Assembly (NCBI GenBank): GCA_032622095.1
Contig: CP136064.1
Span: forward strand, 133,801,129-133,865,128
Source: Siphonodentalium dalli
Taxonomy: Eukaryota > Mollusca > Scaphopoda > Gadilida > Siphonodentaliidae
Direction: 5' to 3'
Length of the DNA: 64,000 nt
The notes under the pieces are model-generated. The model had not been told where the DNA came from. It saw only the letters and a program-made list of their open reading frames with translations, and did no database searches. Shown here piece after piece: positions 1 to 9,546 of this stretch. The position numbers and the translations under genes were made by a program. Every line of letters starts with the position of its first letter. Within the stretch, counting starts at the first letter, position 1.

Positions 1-57
1 GTTGGAAACCCAGGCGTCAATGCCCAGGCTCCACACGAGCCCACTGTATCGGGTTTT

Positions 58-465
58 GGGTATAATCCACCTCCCCCGGGACCGCCAGGAATACCAAACC
101 CTGGGTATAATCAACCTCCCCCGGGACAGCCAGGAATACCAAACCCTGGGTATAATCAACCTCCCCCGGGACAGCCAGGAATACCAAACCCTGGTTATAA
201 CCAACCTCCCCCGGGACAGCCAGGAATGCAGAACCCTGGTTATAACCAATCTCCCACGGGACATCAAGGGACATACAACCCGGGCGTAAATCAACCTCCC
301 CCTGGAAATCCATGGGCACAACCCCAGGGCGTTAATCAACCTCCCCCCGGGAATCCATGGGTACAACAACCCCAGGGCTTTAACCAACCACCCCCAGGAA
401 ATCCGTGGATGCAAAATCAAGGTTTTCAGCAACCCGTCCCGGGAAATCAGGGGATGGCAAACCCC
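58..465 (+). repeat. Nine-unit 45-bp coding tandem repeat in gag
   Basis: Units of about 45 bp (15 codons; one is 48 bp) start at 58, 103, 148, 193, 238, 283, 328, 376 and 421. They encode variants of NPGYNQPPPGQPGIP. The first four units are nearly identical and the later ones diverge, with Trp replacing Gly/Ile. The repeat gives a low-complexity, probably disordered N-terminal gag domain. Confidence 0.85.
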
Positions 466-1592
466 GGGAGAAATCCAATCGCCCCGGGGCCCGGAGGTTA
501 TCCACCAGAACAACCTCCATATAATCCACAAGTCGCTCCTCACGGGAGGCATGGCGATTACAGACTGCCTCATATGCCAAAAGGTTTGTCATATGATGGT
601 AGTGACTCGTGGCAAGCCTTTAGGGTAAAATTCACTTTATATGCCCAGTCGCAACGTTGGGGATGGGATGAGCAGCAGCAGGCTCTCTGCTGGTGTTTAA
701 AGGGAAAAGCTAGTGAGTATTTCACGCTGCTTACCGAGCGTAATCCCTATCTGACAGTTGTTCAGTTGCTTGATGGGTTGGAAAATCGTTTCGGATTTAA
801 AGATTTGCCCGAAACGACCCAACTTCGATTCCAACAAGCAAAACAAGTCCCTGGTCAGTCGCTGGAAGAATGGGCAGAGACTGTTCTCTCATTGGCCACA
901 CGTGCCTTTAGAGAATGTCCAGCCGACTTCACATTCAAGCAAGCAGTCTTGCGCTTCTGTCAAGGCTGTTCTGACACCAGGGCGGCCGAACTCGTTACCA
1001 TGGAAATGCCTCAGTCCATGGAACAAGCCATCAACAGAATCCGATGGCATCAGCATAATTATGCTGCTATTCATGGCAGCAAAGTGTCTCGCAGAGACGT
1101 GCGCCATGTTTCGTCGGATACTGATGATGACACCTCTCCTGTTAGGTCTGTAAGACAGACTGGTCGTGGTAGACCAAAGCAGCGAGGATATCCTTTCAGA
1201 GGCAAGCGCGAGGGCTCCGGTTCGGAGACTGGTGGTTCACCTGGCCCTCGTAGATTTTCGCCCGGCGCTCAAAGTTGAAAAACTTCGAGTGAAAATGCAA
1301 CTTCCCAGGCACGTATACTAGCCTTGGAAACAAATATGGAAACTCGCCAAAAAAAAATGGAGAAACTAACTAATGTTTTAGGGAAGATGGGGACCAATAA
1401 GCCTCAGTCTGGCACCCTTAGTCACTTTGACACCAAAGAACCAGATTTTAAAAATAGGTCAAGGTCACCTTCTCCTAAGGCCAAGGTCATTTGTTACGCC
1501 TGTCAGGGGGTGGGGCACTTTCAAAGAGACTGCCCTTCGCGGAATCTGGGAAATCGCCCTAACCGGGATAACAAAGTAAAGTTCAACGAGGA

Positions 1593-1624
1593 TTTAAACG
1601 GGCATGGGGCGACTTCCGAGGTCG
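1593..1624 (+). promoter_or_regulatory. Programmed -1 ribosomal frameshift site (gag to pol)
   Basis: The heptamer TTTAAAC at 1593-1599 sits in the gag frame as T-TTA-AAC, the canonical X-XXY-YYZ arrangement. The pol frame is open from 1572 and gag ends at 1644, so a -1 slip here joins the two. A hairpin can form at 1610-1624 (6 bp, CGACTT against GAGGTCG with one G-T pair), 10 nt after the heptamer. Whether the stimulator is a simple hairpin or a pseudoknot cannot be settled by eye. Confidence 0.82.
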
Positions 1625-4600
1625 GATCTCGATCCCAATCTTAATTAATGACCTCGTAACTAGGAAAGAGGTAGCGTCTGGTGAAATTAAACCGGTATTA
1701 ACAATTAAACAAATTAAATCAGCCTCAGCCATCAAGGTTCCGGTCAAAATAGCTGGTCACGATACCCACGCCGTCGTAGACACAGCCGCCGACGTCACCA
1801 TTATCTCTGATAAATTATTTCACCAACTTAGCCCTAAGCCACCCCTAATTAAATCCTTACAATTTAATACGGCGGCTCGTGATGGTCACATGGAGGGTAT
1901 GTTGGTGGGACCCATAGACATTACCATTGGGGAACTCGAGTGTAGTGAAAATATATATGTGGCACCCATTGAAGATCCCATGCTTCTGGGGATGGATTTT
2001 CTCACTAAATATGATGCAAAAATTGGGGCAAATAAGGGTTCTATCTTCTTGGGAAAGTGTCGTCTTCCTACAATTTCCCCGGAAAACCCAAAAGTGGCTA
2101 AAATTTCTAGAATTATAGTCAATCAACGAACCGTTATTCCCCCTCAGTCAGTTGTGTTACTACAGTGCGACGCTGTCCCACCCTTAGCTGATTTTACTAT
2201 TGAACCGAATCCACATCTTAGTGAGTATGTTTTGCCTACTTTGCACTCGGGGTATGATCACCCAACAGTATGTTTTGTAAATTCTCATAATTCAGAGGTA
2301 ACATTGGATAAATCACAATGTGTGGGTGAAGCTTATGAAGTTGATGTGATTGAAACCCCCGTCATATCATCCGCACCCAAGCCGGTCGTTGTTCCGGTTG
2401 AAAGCTCACACCAGGGATCGCCTCAAAATAGTTCTGAAAATAACCTGGATGGAAACTTGCAACTTCCAGAGTATTTGCAGAGCTTATTTGAGCGTTCTTC
2501 AACATTATTGTCAGGAAACGACATAGCACGCCTTAAACGACTGCTTCATGAATTTCAGGACGTGTTTGCAAAGGACGAGTTTGACTTGGGTACTTTCTCT
2601 CAAATTGAGCACAGTATTCCTCTTCTAGAGGGAGCTCGTCCAATTAAACAGCCTATGAGGCGAACGCCAGCTTGCTTTGCCGATCAAGAGGAAGCTCATT
2701 AAAAAAAACTTTTGATGGCCAAGGTCATCGAGCCCTCTGTGTCGGAATGGGCATCAGCCCCCGTCTTGGTTAAAAAACGGGACGGTTCTATTCGCTGGTG
2801 CATAGATTATCGCGTCATAAATTCTGTAACACGCAAAGACATCTACCCCTTGCCACGAATTGACGAGTGTCTTGACACACTTAGTGGAAATTCATGGTTT
2901 GGAAAGGCAGACTGTTTGGCTGCATACCATCAGGTTACGATGTGTAAAGAAGACCGTGCTAAGACAGCCTTTCTCACCAAATACGGGATTTTCAATTTCA
3001 TTAAAATGCCTTTCGGCCTTACTGGAAGCCCGTTTACTTGGTGTAGGGTTATCAATTTGGTATTGCACGGTTTGAACTGGGATATCTGTTTGGGGTACTT
3101 GGACGACGTAGTTCTGATGGGAAATTCGATTCGAAATCACTTGGAAAACATCGAAAAAGTACTATCCCGGTTCCGAAAATATAACCTTAAACTCAAGCCC
3201 AGTAAATGTGAGTTTTTTCAAAAAAGTCTTGAATTTCTGGGCAAAATTGTGAGCGAGCAAGGTGTGAAAATGATGGAATCATCCGTAGAGGTTGTTCATA
3301 GCTGGCCCGTACCCCAGTGTACGAGAGATGTCGAAAGTTTCTGCGGGCTATTTAATTATCATCGCGCTTTCATAAAAAATTATGCAGAGTTAGCACGACC
3401 TCTATATGACGTAACTGGTAAGCATAACTTTAAGTGGGACCTTGATCAACAAGTAGCATTTGACAATCTCAAGCAGGCGTTAACATCTCCACCTGTTTTG
3501 GCCCTACCAAATTCAACCGATATGTATATCTTGGATTCCGATGCTAGTAATTTTGCGATCGGTGGGGAATTAATTCAAGTCCAAGATGGTCGGGAGAAAG
3601 TTATAGCCTATGGCAGTTTTGTGCTGTCCCCACAACAAAGGCGTTATTGTACTACTCGACGAGAACTTCTCGCAGTAGTACGGTTCACACGTCAATTTCG
3701 TCACTATCTGTTGGGTCGGAAATTTTTATTAAGAACCGATCATAGTAGTCTCAGGTGGTTGATGAGTTTCAAAGAACCTCAAGGGCAACTTGCAAGGTGG
3801 TTAGAGGAATTAAGCATGTACGATATGGTCATTGAGCATCGCAAGGGAACTTTGCACTTAAATGCCGATGCGCTGTCCAGGATTCCTACGGACGGCTCAT
3901 GTGAAGAGTATTTTCCAGGGTGTAAACTCTCAGATCTCCCTTGTGGCGGGTGTAAATATTGCACTCGTGTATTTAATAGCTGGACCAAATTTGAAAGTAC
4001 TGTTGATGATGTGGTTCCCCTAACCAAAGGTTCTATAACATTTACCGAATTATCTGGGAACCCCACCCCGGCAGTTCGCCAAGTAGACAGTCAACCAGAC
4101 TACCCTCTAGGGTTTTTGTGGGAGCCGGGAGATGAGTGGGATAATCCCTACGAACCAACCGGTTATGTCTGTTCTAACACTGGGTGGACCCATTCTCAGG
4201 TTGATTTAGAATTGGTGCAGGAATTAAATCCAATAGTTAGGGTACGGCAAACAAATACCCCACAGGACACTTCACTCCTGGCGAATGTTTGTACGCTGGA
4301 AGAACTCACTGAAATCCAGCGTCACGACCCTGATTTATTACCTGTAATTGGGTGGTTGGAAACTGGGGAAGAGCCCAATGAAGGCGAACTATTTATTAGT
4401 AGCCAAGCCACTAAATATATCTGGATCAACCGGCAACGCTTCCTTATAAAGAATAAATTGCTATAGAAAATTAAACGGGATTCCCAACAAGTCTTGGTTA
4501 TTCCCCGTAAATTCGCCACTGAAATATTGACCCTCGCCCATGACATTCCTGCTTCTGGCCATCAGGGCGTAACACGTACCCGAGAACGAGTACGTCAAAA

Positions 4601-5645
4601 CTATTATTGGTATGGGGTTAGTGACGATATTGCAACCTTTGTGGCTGCCTGCCCCCAGTGTAATCAAGGTAAGAAGCCTGTTAGACATGCTAAGTGGGAA
4701 CAGGTATCCTACCACGCTGGGGTCCCTATGGAGCGGGTACACATTGATTTATTGGGACCATTGCCGGTTAGCAATAATGGTAATAAATATATTTTGGTTA
4801 TGACCTGTCAGTTTACCAAATGGGTCGAATTCATAGCATTGCCCGATCAGACAGCCGAAACAGCAGCCTTTACAGCTGTTAAAGAATTCTTTTCAAGATT
4901 TGGATGTCCGCTCCAAATTTTCTCTGATCAAGGGCCATGTTTCGAATCAAAACTATTTAAGAACATATTCAGCAGCGCTTGCATATTCATAAGGCTCGTA
5001 CCACGCCATATCGACCATCCTCGAACGGGGCTGCCGAACGCCAGAACCGTACGTTGATGAATGCCGTCCGGTGCTATATTGATAAAAACCAGAAAACCTG
5101 GGATAAATATCTATCGCAACTCGCCGGGGCAATAAGATCGTCGGTACACCGCCTTACTGGTTTCACACCAAACAGAATGATGCTGGGCCGCGAAGTAAAT
5201 CACCCGTCAGATCTCGTTTTTAATTTTAATTCTAAAATACCAGAATATGCAAGCGCTGCTGAATATGTGCACACGTTGGTAAAAGAATATAAAGACTGTC
5301 ACGAAATCGCGCGTGAGCACTTGAAGGCTGCCTGTAAGAAAATGAAGCGAGATTATGATGTTAAAATAAATAAATATGAATATAAACTTGGTGATTTAGT
5401 ATACTTGCTGGATACCGCTACAAAGAAAGGGAAAACTTTCGCCATTTTGGAAAGGTCCAGGCATCATTGCTAAAGTATACACTCCATATCTCTATAAAAT
5501 CTTCTTTCGGTCCGCCACCAATGTGGTAAATCATGATCGCCTGAAAAAATGTCATGATAAAGTGATCCCGCCATGGCTAACTAAATGTTCAGAGCGCTTC
5601 CGAACCACGGGAGAAGTCACACTCGAAAGATCTACCGGCGTTTTT

Positions 5646-5780
5646 TGCTTATGTCAGAAAAAGTTTGGTGGGAAATTTATGCTCCAGTGTGATTACTGTA
5701 ATGATTGGTACCATGGTGAATGTGTAAACATTACTCAAGAAGGGGCCGACCAACTAGATACCTATCGATGTCCGAGATGT
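5646..5780 (+). other. PHD-finger domain at integrase C-terminus (domain)
   Basis: The last 45 codons of pol form C-x-C-x11-C-x2-C-x4-H-x2-C-x15-C-x2-C, the C4HC3 pattern of a PHD finger. They include the conserved Trp two residues before the His (NDWYHGEC) and an MLQCD strand. In PHD fingers that bind methylated H3K4, those positions form the aromatic cage and peptide-binding strand. The domain lies where chromoviruses carry a chromodomain, so by analogy it may steer integration to marked chromatin (inference). The domain is intact and ends the ORF at TAG 5781-5783. Confidence 0.85.
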
Positions 5781-5841
5781 TAGGGTTCATTCTTACAATT
5801 TTGTAATCCATGACAAAAAAGGTTACTTGAGATGTCTCACT

Positions 5842-5865
5842 ATACTGTTGTTTCCTATATTTCAG
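5842..5865 (+). promoter_or_regulatory. Candidate 3' splice acceptor for the TatD ORF
   Basis: A pyrimidine-rich run ending ATTTCAG (AG at 5864-5865) lies 12 nt before the ATG at 5878. The ORF has no other obvious route to translation, being the third ORF of a genomic RNA, so a spliced subgenomic mRNA like that of retroviral env is plausible. The donor would be in the unseen leader. Confidence 0.45.
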
Positions 5866-5877
5866 TATACGTGAACT

Positions 5878-8646
5878 ATGAGTGATATTGAAATGGATTC
5901 AGTCAATCCAGGACTGCCAGTCCACCCCTCAGACAGTTCGTCTGCAGCTGAGAAGCTTGATGTTGATTCAGTCAATCCAGGACTGACAGTCCGACCACCA
6001 GACACGTCGTCTGCAGCTGAGAAGCTAGAAACATCAACCGAAGACACCTCCACACCTCCCGTTGGCCTACTTGTAGGACCACCAATAGTTACAGACAGTT
6101 CGTCTACAGCGGGATGGGCGGATATACCAAGCATGTCAGGTATGAATTTACCTGATACCGATGAGTCAGACCCCAATCAAATGTCAGTAACTGATATTCA
6201 GCACTCGATAGAAGTGCTGCTTGGTTTAACGGTTAATAATAACGCGGGTGAAAATCCTGATCTCATTGATAAATTACCTGATCTTTCAGTTGCGGAGCCT
6301 GTACGGACTCCATCTGTTGAAGGAATGCAGGTAGATTTAATTGAATTGTCGGATAGTCAACCAAGTTTGACTAAGGATCTACCTGATAGTCCTCTTGGGG
6401 AAACAAGTTGCACCCAAGGGATAGATACGCAGGTGGATCCCAACTTAAACTTGGATAATATTCCAGTAAATAGTCATCCATTAGGGCTATTAATTGATGA
6501 GGCTTTATATCAGCCCACTCGCATTGTTGACAAACAATGTGTCAGATATGGTTTTACTGATGACACTGAGAATAATCCAGTGTCGCAAATTGCACAAGCC
6601 TCAATTACTAACTCAATGTCAGACATAGAGGGTCAAAGTCCCCCGAAACCACAAGATCGGTGTGTGTTCAGGGATTGTGAGCGGCCTGTTAAGGGTCAGC
6701 AAAGACACCATTTTTACAGCCAACATGTAAAACCTTGTTGGTGGCAGTTTGACACCTACCCTGGGCCTATCCCTACCGTTTTCCGAGTACAAGTCCGAGA
6801 AGACTTAATTAACTTTGCTCGGATTCTAATTCCAACTGCTCGGGAGCTGGGTGAGCAGGAACTGCTTACCCAGTTGCGGAAAATACTAAATGATCAGTGG
6901 GACTACCAGGCAATTCCAGTGCCTTGTATTCTGGGGACAATAGCACTTCGGAATATTTCCATGTTTGGCACTGACCTGGGGGTTGCCCTTCCAAAAAGCG
7001 GATACAGCATATCGCCCTACATTACGTCCAATGCATGTCTCACTCATTGGCGTGTTTTAGCGGCTATACTCAATCGACTGCCAGCCAAAGATATTAACTT
7101 ATTTCAACAGTCTAATGCACATCTTTGGTTAATTGAGATGATGCGGGAACGCATCCAAAAGGGTCGAATTGGGGAATTGGCCTTAACCGAGGCTCGAAAT
7201 AAAGCGTCAGGGTTAACTAGACCTGAAAAGGCCCCTGATGCAGCCTGTATGATTAATGACTTCTACCTCACAGAGCACCAAGTTTTAATCACTCAGGCCA
7301 TGTCTGTCAAATCCTCTTCCATTTCAGGGGTTAAACCGGTGGAAGGTCCAACACCACGGCCCAGCCGGAAAGAGAGGCGAAGGGCAAGATATAAAACTAT
7401 TTGTATCGCCCGAGAGCAGAAGTTTTCTGAGCGGAAACTGTACCATTCAGTTTCCGTTGCTCCGCCGGAGCCTAAGAAACTCAAACTTTCTACCTCATCC
7501 TTCACCGCAGTGCCTGTCACCTCCTCTCGGGACACTGTGCCTACATCATCCTTCTCCGCAGTGTCTTACAATCACCCTCCGGGCACTGTGCACAAATCAC
7601 CCTCCCCCGCAGGGCGAGTCACCTCTACTCGGGATCCTGTGTCTACCCCATCATCCACCGCCGTCTCTTCCACGGTGTCCTCCCTTCCAATACCACCACT
7701 CATCCAGTCGCCACCCGTCCTACCCCGACCCACTTACAAGGCAGTGTTAACCTCCATGAAAAAGGCTCTTGCACGTCAACCCGGCATCCCCAAACCAAGA
7801 TTAACCGGGATTGACTCTCATTTTCATTTAGACCGAATGTGCTCGAGTCATAAATTAAAACCCCAAACCACTGCTTCGGAGGCGATTAGTCTGACTAATG
7901 TCCCTGTTTCTGCGGCCGTCACTGTCATCGGTGGCGTGCAAGTATACTGTGATCCGGATACTTATCCAGACATTCAAGCTTTGCACTGTAATCCACAGTG
8001 GAAAGTTGCGGTAGGGTGTCACCCCAAAAAGTTTCGCAAGTTACTTGTGCCGTCGATGATGGATAAGTTTAAGGAGCTTATAAATCATCCTGCAGTAGTT
8101 GCCGTCGGGGAGTTTGGGCTTGATCGCTCCATTAAGCTCTCCGATCGAGATCTCCTGATGCAGGATGCCCTTTTTCGGCAAATTTTACATCTGGCCCGTC
8201 CCACCAACAAACCTATAATTTTGCATCTAAGAGGGCCCTCTGACCAACATATGAGTTCGGATGTGAGTTTCACTGCTTTAGAGGCAGTACGCACCGTAAC
8301 CCATAGGGATCAAGTTATCCACTTCCACTGCTTTTGTGGATCTAAACCAATGGTGGATTCTTGGTCTTATCACCAGCCCAACACTTCGTTCGGGTTTACA
8401 ACAATTTGTGCTGGATTTAATGACGTCCAGCGGGAAGCAGTTAAAGCCATTCATCCTTCCAAAATTCTTCTGGAGTCGGATGCGCCCCATTTCGGGTCTG
8501 TGGGCCGAGCTTTCACTTCCCCCGCCGTCATCGGTGAAGTGGCCGTGTCATTAGCACGGATCCTGGGTACAAGCCCAGAGGAAGTGTTAGCGCGCTCTAC
8601 ACAGAACGCCCAACGTATTTATGGCATTCAGCCAATCCGCCAGTAA
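5878..8646 (+). CDS. Retrotransposon-encoded TatD-family metal-dependent nuclease, 922 aa
   Basis: This is an intact ORF between pol and the polypurine tract. Residues 8-50 hold two copies of an SVNPGL...SSAAEKL repeat, and about 1-250 are acidic and Ser/Pro-rich. A possible zinc site C262-x4-C267-x10-H278-x4-H283 opens a folded-looking middle region (about 260-440). About 500-630 is another Ser/Thr/Pro-rich linker. Residues 642-920 match the TatD amidohydrolase barrel: HFH (648-650), GEFGLD with E745, ILHLRG with H783, FHCFCGS with H817 and ESDAPH with D868. These are the expected metal ligands and catalytic residues. TatD proteins are metal-dependent DNA nucleases in DNA repair and degradation; eukaryotic relatives are TATDN1-3. 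The chosen ATG is the first after the acceptor AG. No signal peptide or membrane segment is seen. The role in the element is unknown; processing of cDNA ends or of nucleic-acid hybrids is conceivable. Confidence 0.85.
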   Translation: MSDIEMDSVNPGLPVHPSDSSSAAEKLDVDSVNPGLTVRPPDTSSAAEKLETSTEDTSTPPVGLLVGPPIVTDSSSTAGWADIPSMSGMNLPDTDESDPNQMSVTDIQHSIEVLLGLTVNNNAGENPDLIDKLPDLSVAEPVRTPSVEGMQVDLIELSDSQPSLTKDLPDSPLGETSCTQGIDTQVDPNLNLDNIPVNSHPLGLLIDEALYQPTRIVDKQCVRYGFTDDTENNPVSQIAQASITNSMSDIEGQSPPKPQDRCVFRDCERPVKGQQRHHFYSQHVKPCWWQFDTYPGPIPTVFRVQVREDLINFARILIPTARELGEQELLTQLRKILNDQWDYQAIPVPCILGTIALRNISMFGTDLGVALPKSGYSISPYITSNACLTHWRVLAAILNRLPAKDINLFQQSNAHLWLIEMMRERIQKGRIGELALTEARNKASGLTRPEKAPDAACMINDFYLTEHQVLITQAMSVKSSSISGVKPVEGPTPRPSRKERRRARYKTICIAREQKFSERKLYHSVSVAPPEPKKLKLSTSSFTAVPVTSSRDTVPTSSFSAVSYNHPPGTVHKSPSPAGRVTSTRDPVSTPSSTAVSSTVSSLPIPPLIQSPPVLPRPTYKAVLTSMKKALARQPGIPKPRLTGIDSHFHLDRMCSSHKLKPQTTASEAISLTNVPVSAAVTVIGGVQVYCDPDTYPDIQALHCNPQWKVAVGCHPKKFRKLLVPSMMDKFKELINHPAVVAVGEFGLDRSIKLSDRDLLMQDALFRQILHLARPTNKPIILHLRGPSDQHMSSDVSFTALEAVRTVTHRDQVIHFHCFCGSKPMVDSWSYHQPNTSFGFTTICAGFNDVQREAVKAIHPSKILLESDAPHFGSVGRAFTSPAVIGEVAVSLARILGTSPEEVLARSTQNAQRIYGIQPIRQ

Positions 8647-9050
8647 ATTTCCACATCAATAAAACTACACTTAAATTAGCGGATCGGGCATTCCAAATTA
8701 GTTTTCCGGTTTTTATTTGGTCAGTAGAAAACATTCTCATTTTCGACCTGTTTCAACTACTTTCCAAATTTAGAGAATGTTTAATCTTTTCAGTCAGTTA
8801 TTGGGACCATACTGATTTCAAATGTTAAATGTAAATCCAGTCAGTTCGGTTAGTTTCACGCTGATTTCAAATATAGTCAGTTCAGTTATTGTGACCATGC
8901 TGATTTCAAATCCAGTCAGTGGGTATTAAAATTGGGACCGCGCTGATTTCACAATTTAGGGCTTAACTTGTAAATGATTTAAACTGCCCTAACATGACCT
9001 TTTATTTCTCGCTGTACGCCAGTAGGTACAGTGTAACAATTTTTCAATTT
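8647..9050 (+). repeat. 3' non-coding region of element 1 with degenerate tandem repeats
   Basis: No ORF. A possible poly(A) signal (AATAAA) lies near 8660. About 8795-8960 holds four degenerate units of roughly 40 bp, each containing a CAGTCAGT-like start and a GACC-N4-CTGATTTCA-like core. Repeats just upstream of a polypurine tract are common in Gypsy elements, but their role here is unknown. Confidence 0.6.
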
Positions 9051-9065
9051 AAAAAGAGGGAATAG
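9051..9065 (+). other. Polypurine tract (plus-strand primer)
   Basis: The A/G-rich run AAAAAGAGGGAATAG lies directly before the TG that opens the LTR, where reverse transcription primes plus-strand synthesis. Confidence 0.7.
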
Positions 9066-9336
9066 TGTTGTAATAATGGCCCGGTCGAGTCTATAAATAC
9101 AGTGCGGGATTCCGGAAGTGACGGAAGTAACCGGCACATAAATAGGCCGATCGAAGTCCCGCAGCTCAGACCGAAACAACAAAACTTATTGACAACACCT
9201 GTTATTTGATATTGATTATTTATGATGATTTATGATCCATTGCCATCGACGTTGATTCTACATGTATAATTTGTGAGTATTATATTTCTATTATATTATA
9301 TTGTAAGCTATTAATATGTAGCGTCTAATTTTTACA
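9066..9336 (+). mobile_element. 3' LTR of element 1, 271 bp
   Basis: Starts TGTTGTA and ends TTTTTACA, giving the TG...CA ends and short inverted termini (TGT/ACA) typical of LTRs. A TATA box (CTATAAATA) lies near 9090 in the expected U3 position. ATAG occurs immediately on both sides (9062-9065 and 9337-9340). Such flanks would also fit a solo LTR, but the adjoining polypurine tract and ORFs favour a 3' LTR. There is no second LTR copy in the window to confirm the ends. Confidence 0.62.
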
Positions 9337-9340
9337 ATAG

Positions 9341-9546
9341 TGTTGTGATGTCATCCATGTTGTGATGCTTGTAGGATGTGTTCCGTTCGGTATTGCTTGA
9401 TTATTCAATTAAATGCATGATGAAGACTTTTAAGGTAGGCTTAGTGTTTTCATAGACCCTGCCAGATGTTTAGACTCAGAGCCCATAAATGTTTGTGATA
9501 TAGCGACTGATGGTTCACTAAAGACCCACCCCTGTGCTCTACCACA
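9341..9546. repeat. 206-bp duplicated sequence, copy A
   Basis: Matches 21874-22079 with a single mismatch and no gaps; similarity stops sharply at both ends. It starts TGTTGT and ends ACCACA, so it has LTR-like TG...CA ends. A TGGCGCCC word, like a tRNA primer-binding site, follows 1 nt later. It may be the LTR of an element spanning 9341-22079, or an unrelated duplicated repeat. Non-coding. Confidence 0.75.

Larger units (their letters stand above)
1..1644 (+). pseudogene. gag: Gag of element 1, 5'-truncated by window, one in-frame stop
   Basis: The frame is open from base 1, so the start codon is off the window. The N-terminal region is Pro/Gly/Asn/Gln-rich and repetitive (58-465). It is followed by a capsid-like stretch (about 570-1070) with several Trp and Arg residues, then a basic Arg/Gly/Ser region. 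A TGA at 1276-1278 interrupts the frame. The same frame continues to a CCHC zinc knuckle (C-x2-C-x4-H-x4-C, 1492-1533) and ends at TAA 1642-1644. Gag packages the element RNA, and the knuckle binds nucleic acid. The TGA is most simply a nonsense mutation, because the knuckle lies in frame beyond it; programmed readthrough is the less likely alternative. Confidence 0.8.
1572..5783 (+). pseudogene. pol: Pol of element 1: protease-RT-RNase H-integrase-PHD, broken
   Basis: The retropepsin motif DTAAD is at 1779-1793. The RT active site YLDD is at 3096-3107. An RNase H start with an Asp-Ser-Asp-Ala-Ser core is near 3530. The integrase HHCC zinc domain is at about 4537-4675. The integrase catalytic residues are Asp near 4746, Asp near 4922 and Glu near 5035. 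A GPY/F-like segment near 5440-5470 and then a PHD finger follow. Breaks: TAA at 2700-2702 (just before the RT), TAG at 4464-4466 (between RNase H and integrase), a frame change between about 4960 and 4979, and a compensating one between about 5420 and 5436. All pieces otherwise lie in the frame that the -1 slip enters. Not functional as it stands. Confidence 0.88.
1..9336 (+). mobile_element. Element 1: Ty3/Gypsy-type LTR retrotransposon carrying a TatD ORF (5' end outside window)
   Basis: In order: gag with a CCHC knuckle, a -1 frameshift signal, protease, reverse transcriptase, RNase H, integrase, a PHD finger, a separate 922-codon ORF with a TatD nuclease domain, a polypurine tract and a 3' LTR. 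RT before integrase identifies the Ty3/Gypsy (Metaviridae) order. The 5' LTR, primer-binding site and gag start lie upstream of base 1. Gag and pol carry several stops and frameshifts, so this copy cannot make its own replication proteins, but the TatD ORF is open. The extra ORF occupies the place of env in errantiviruses, yet it has no visible signal peptide or membrane segment. Confidence 0.88.
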
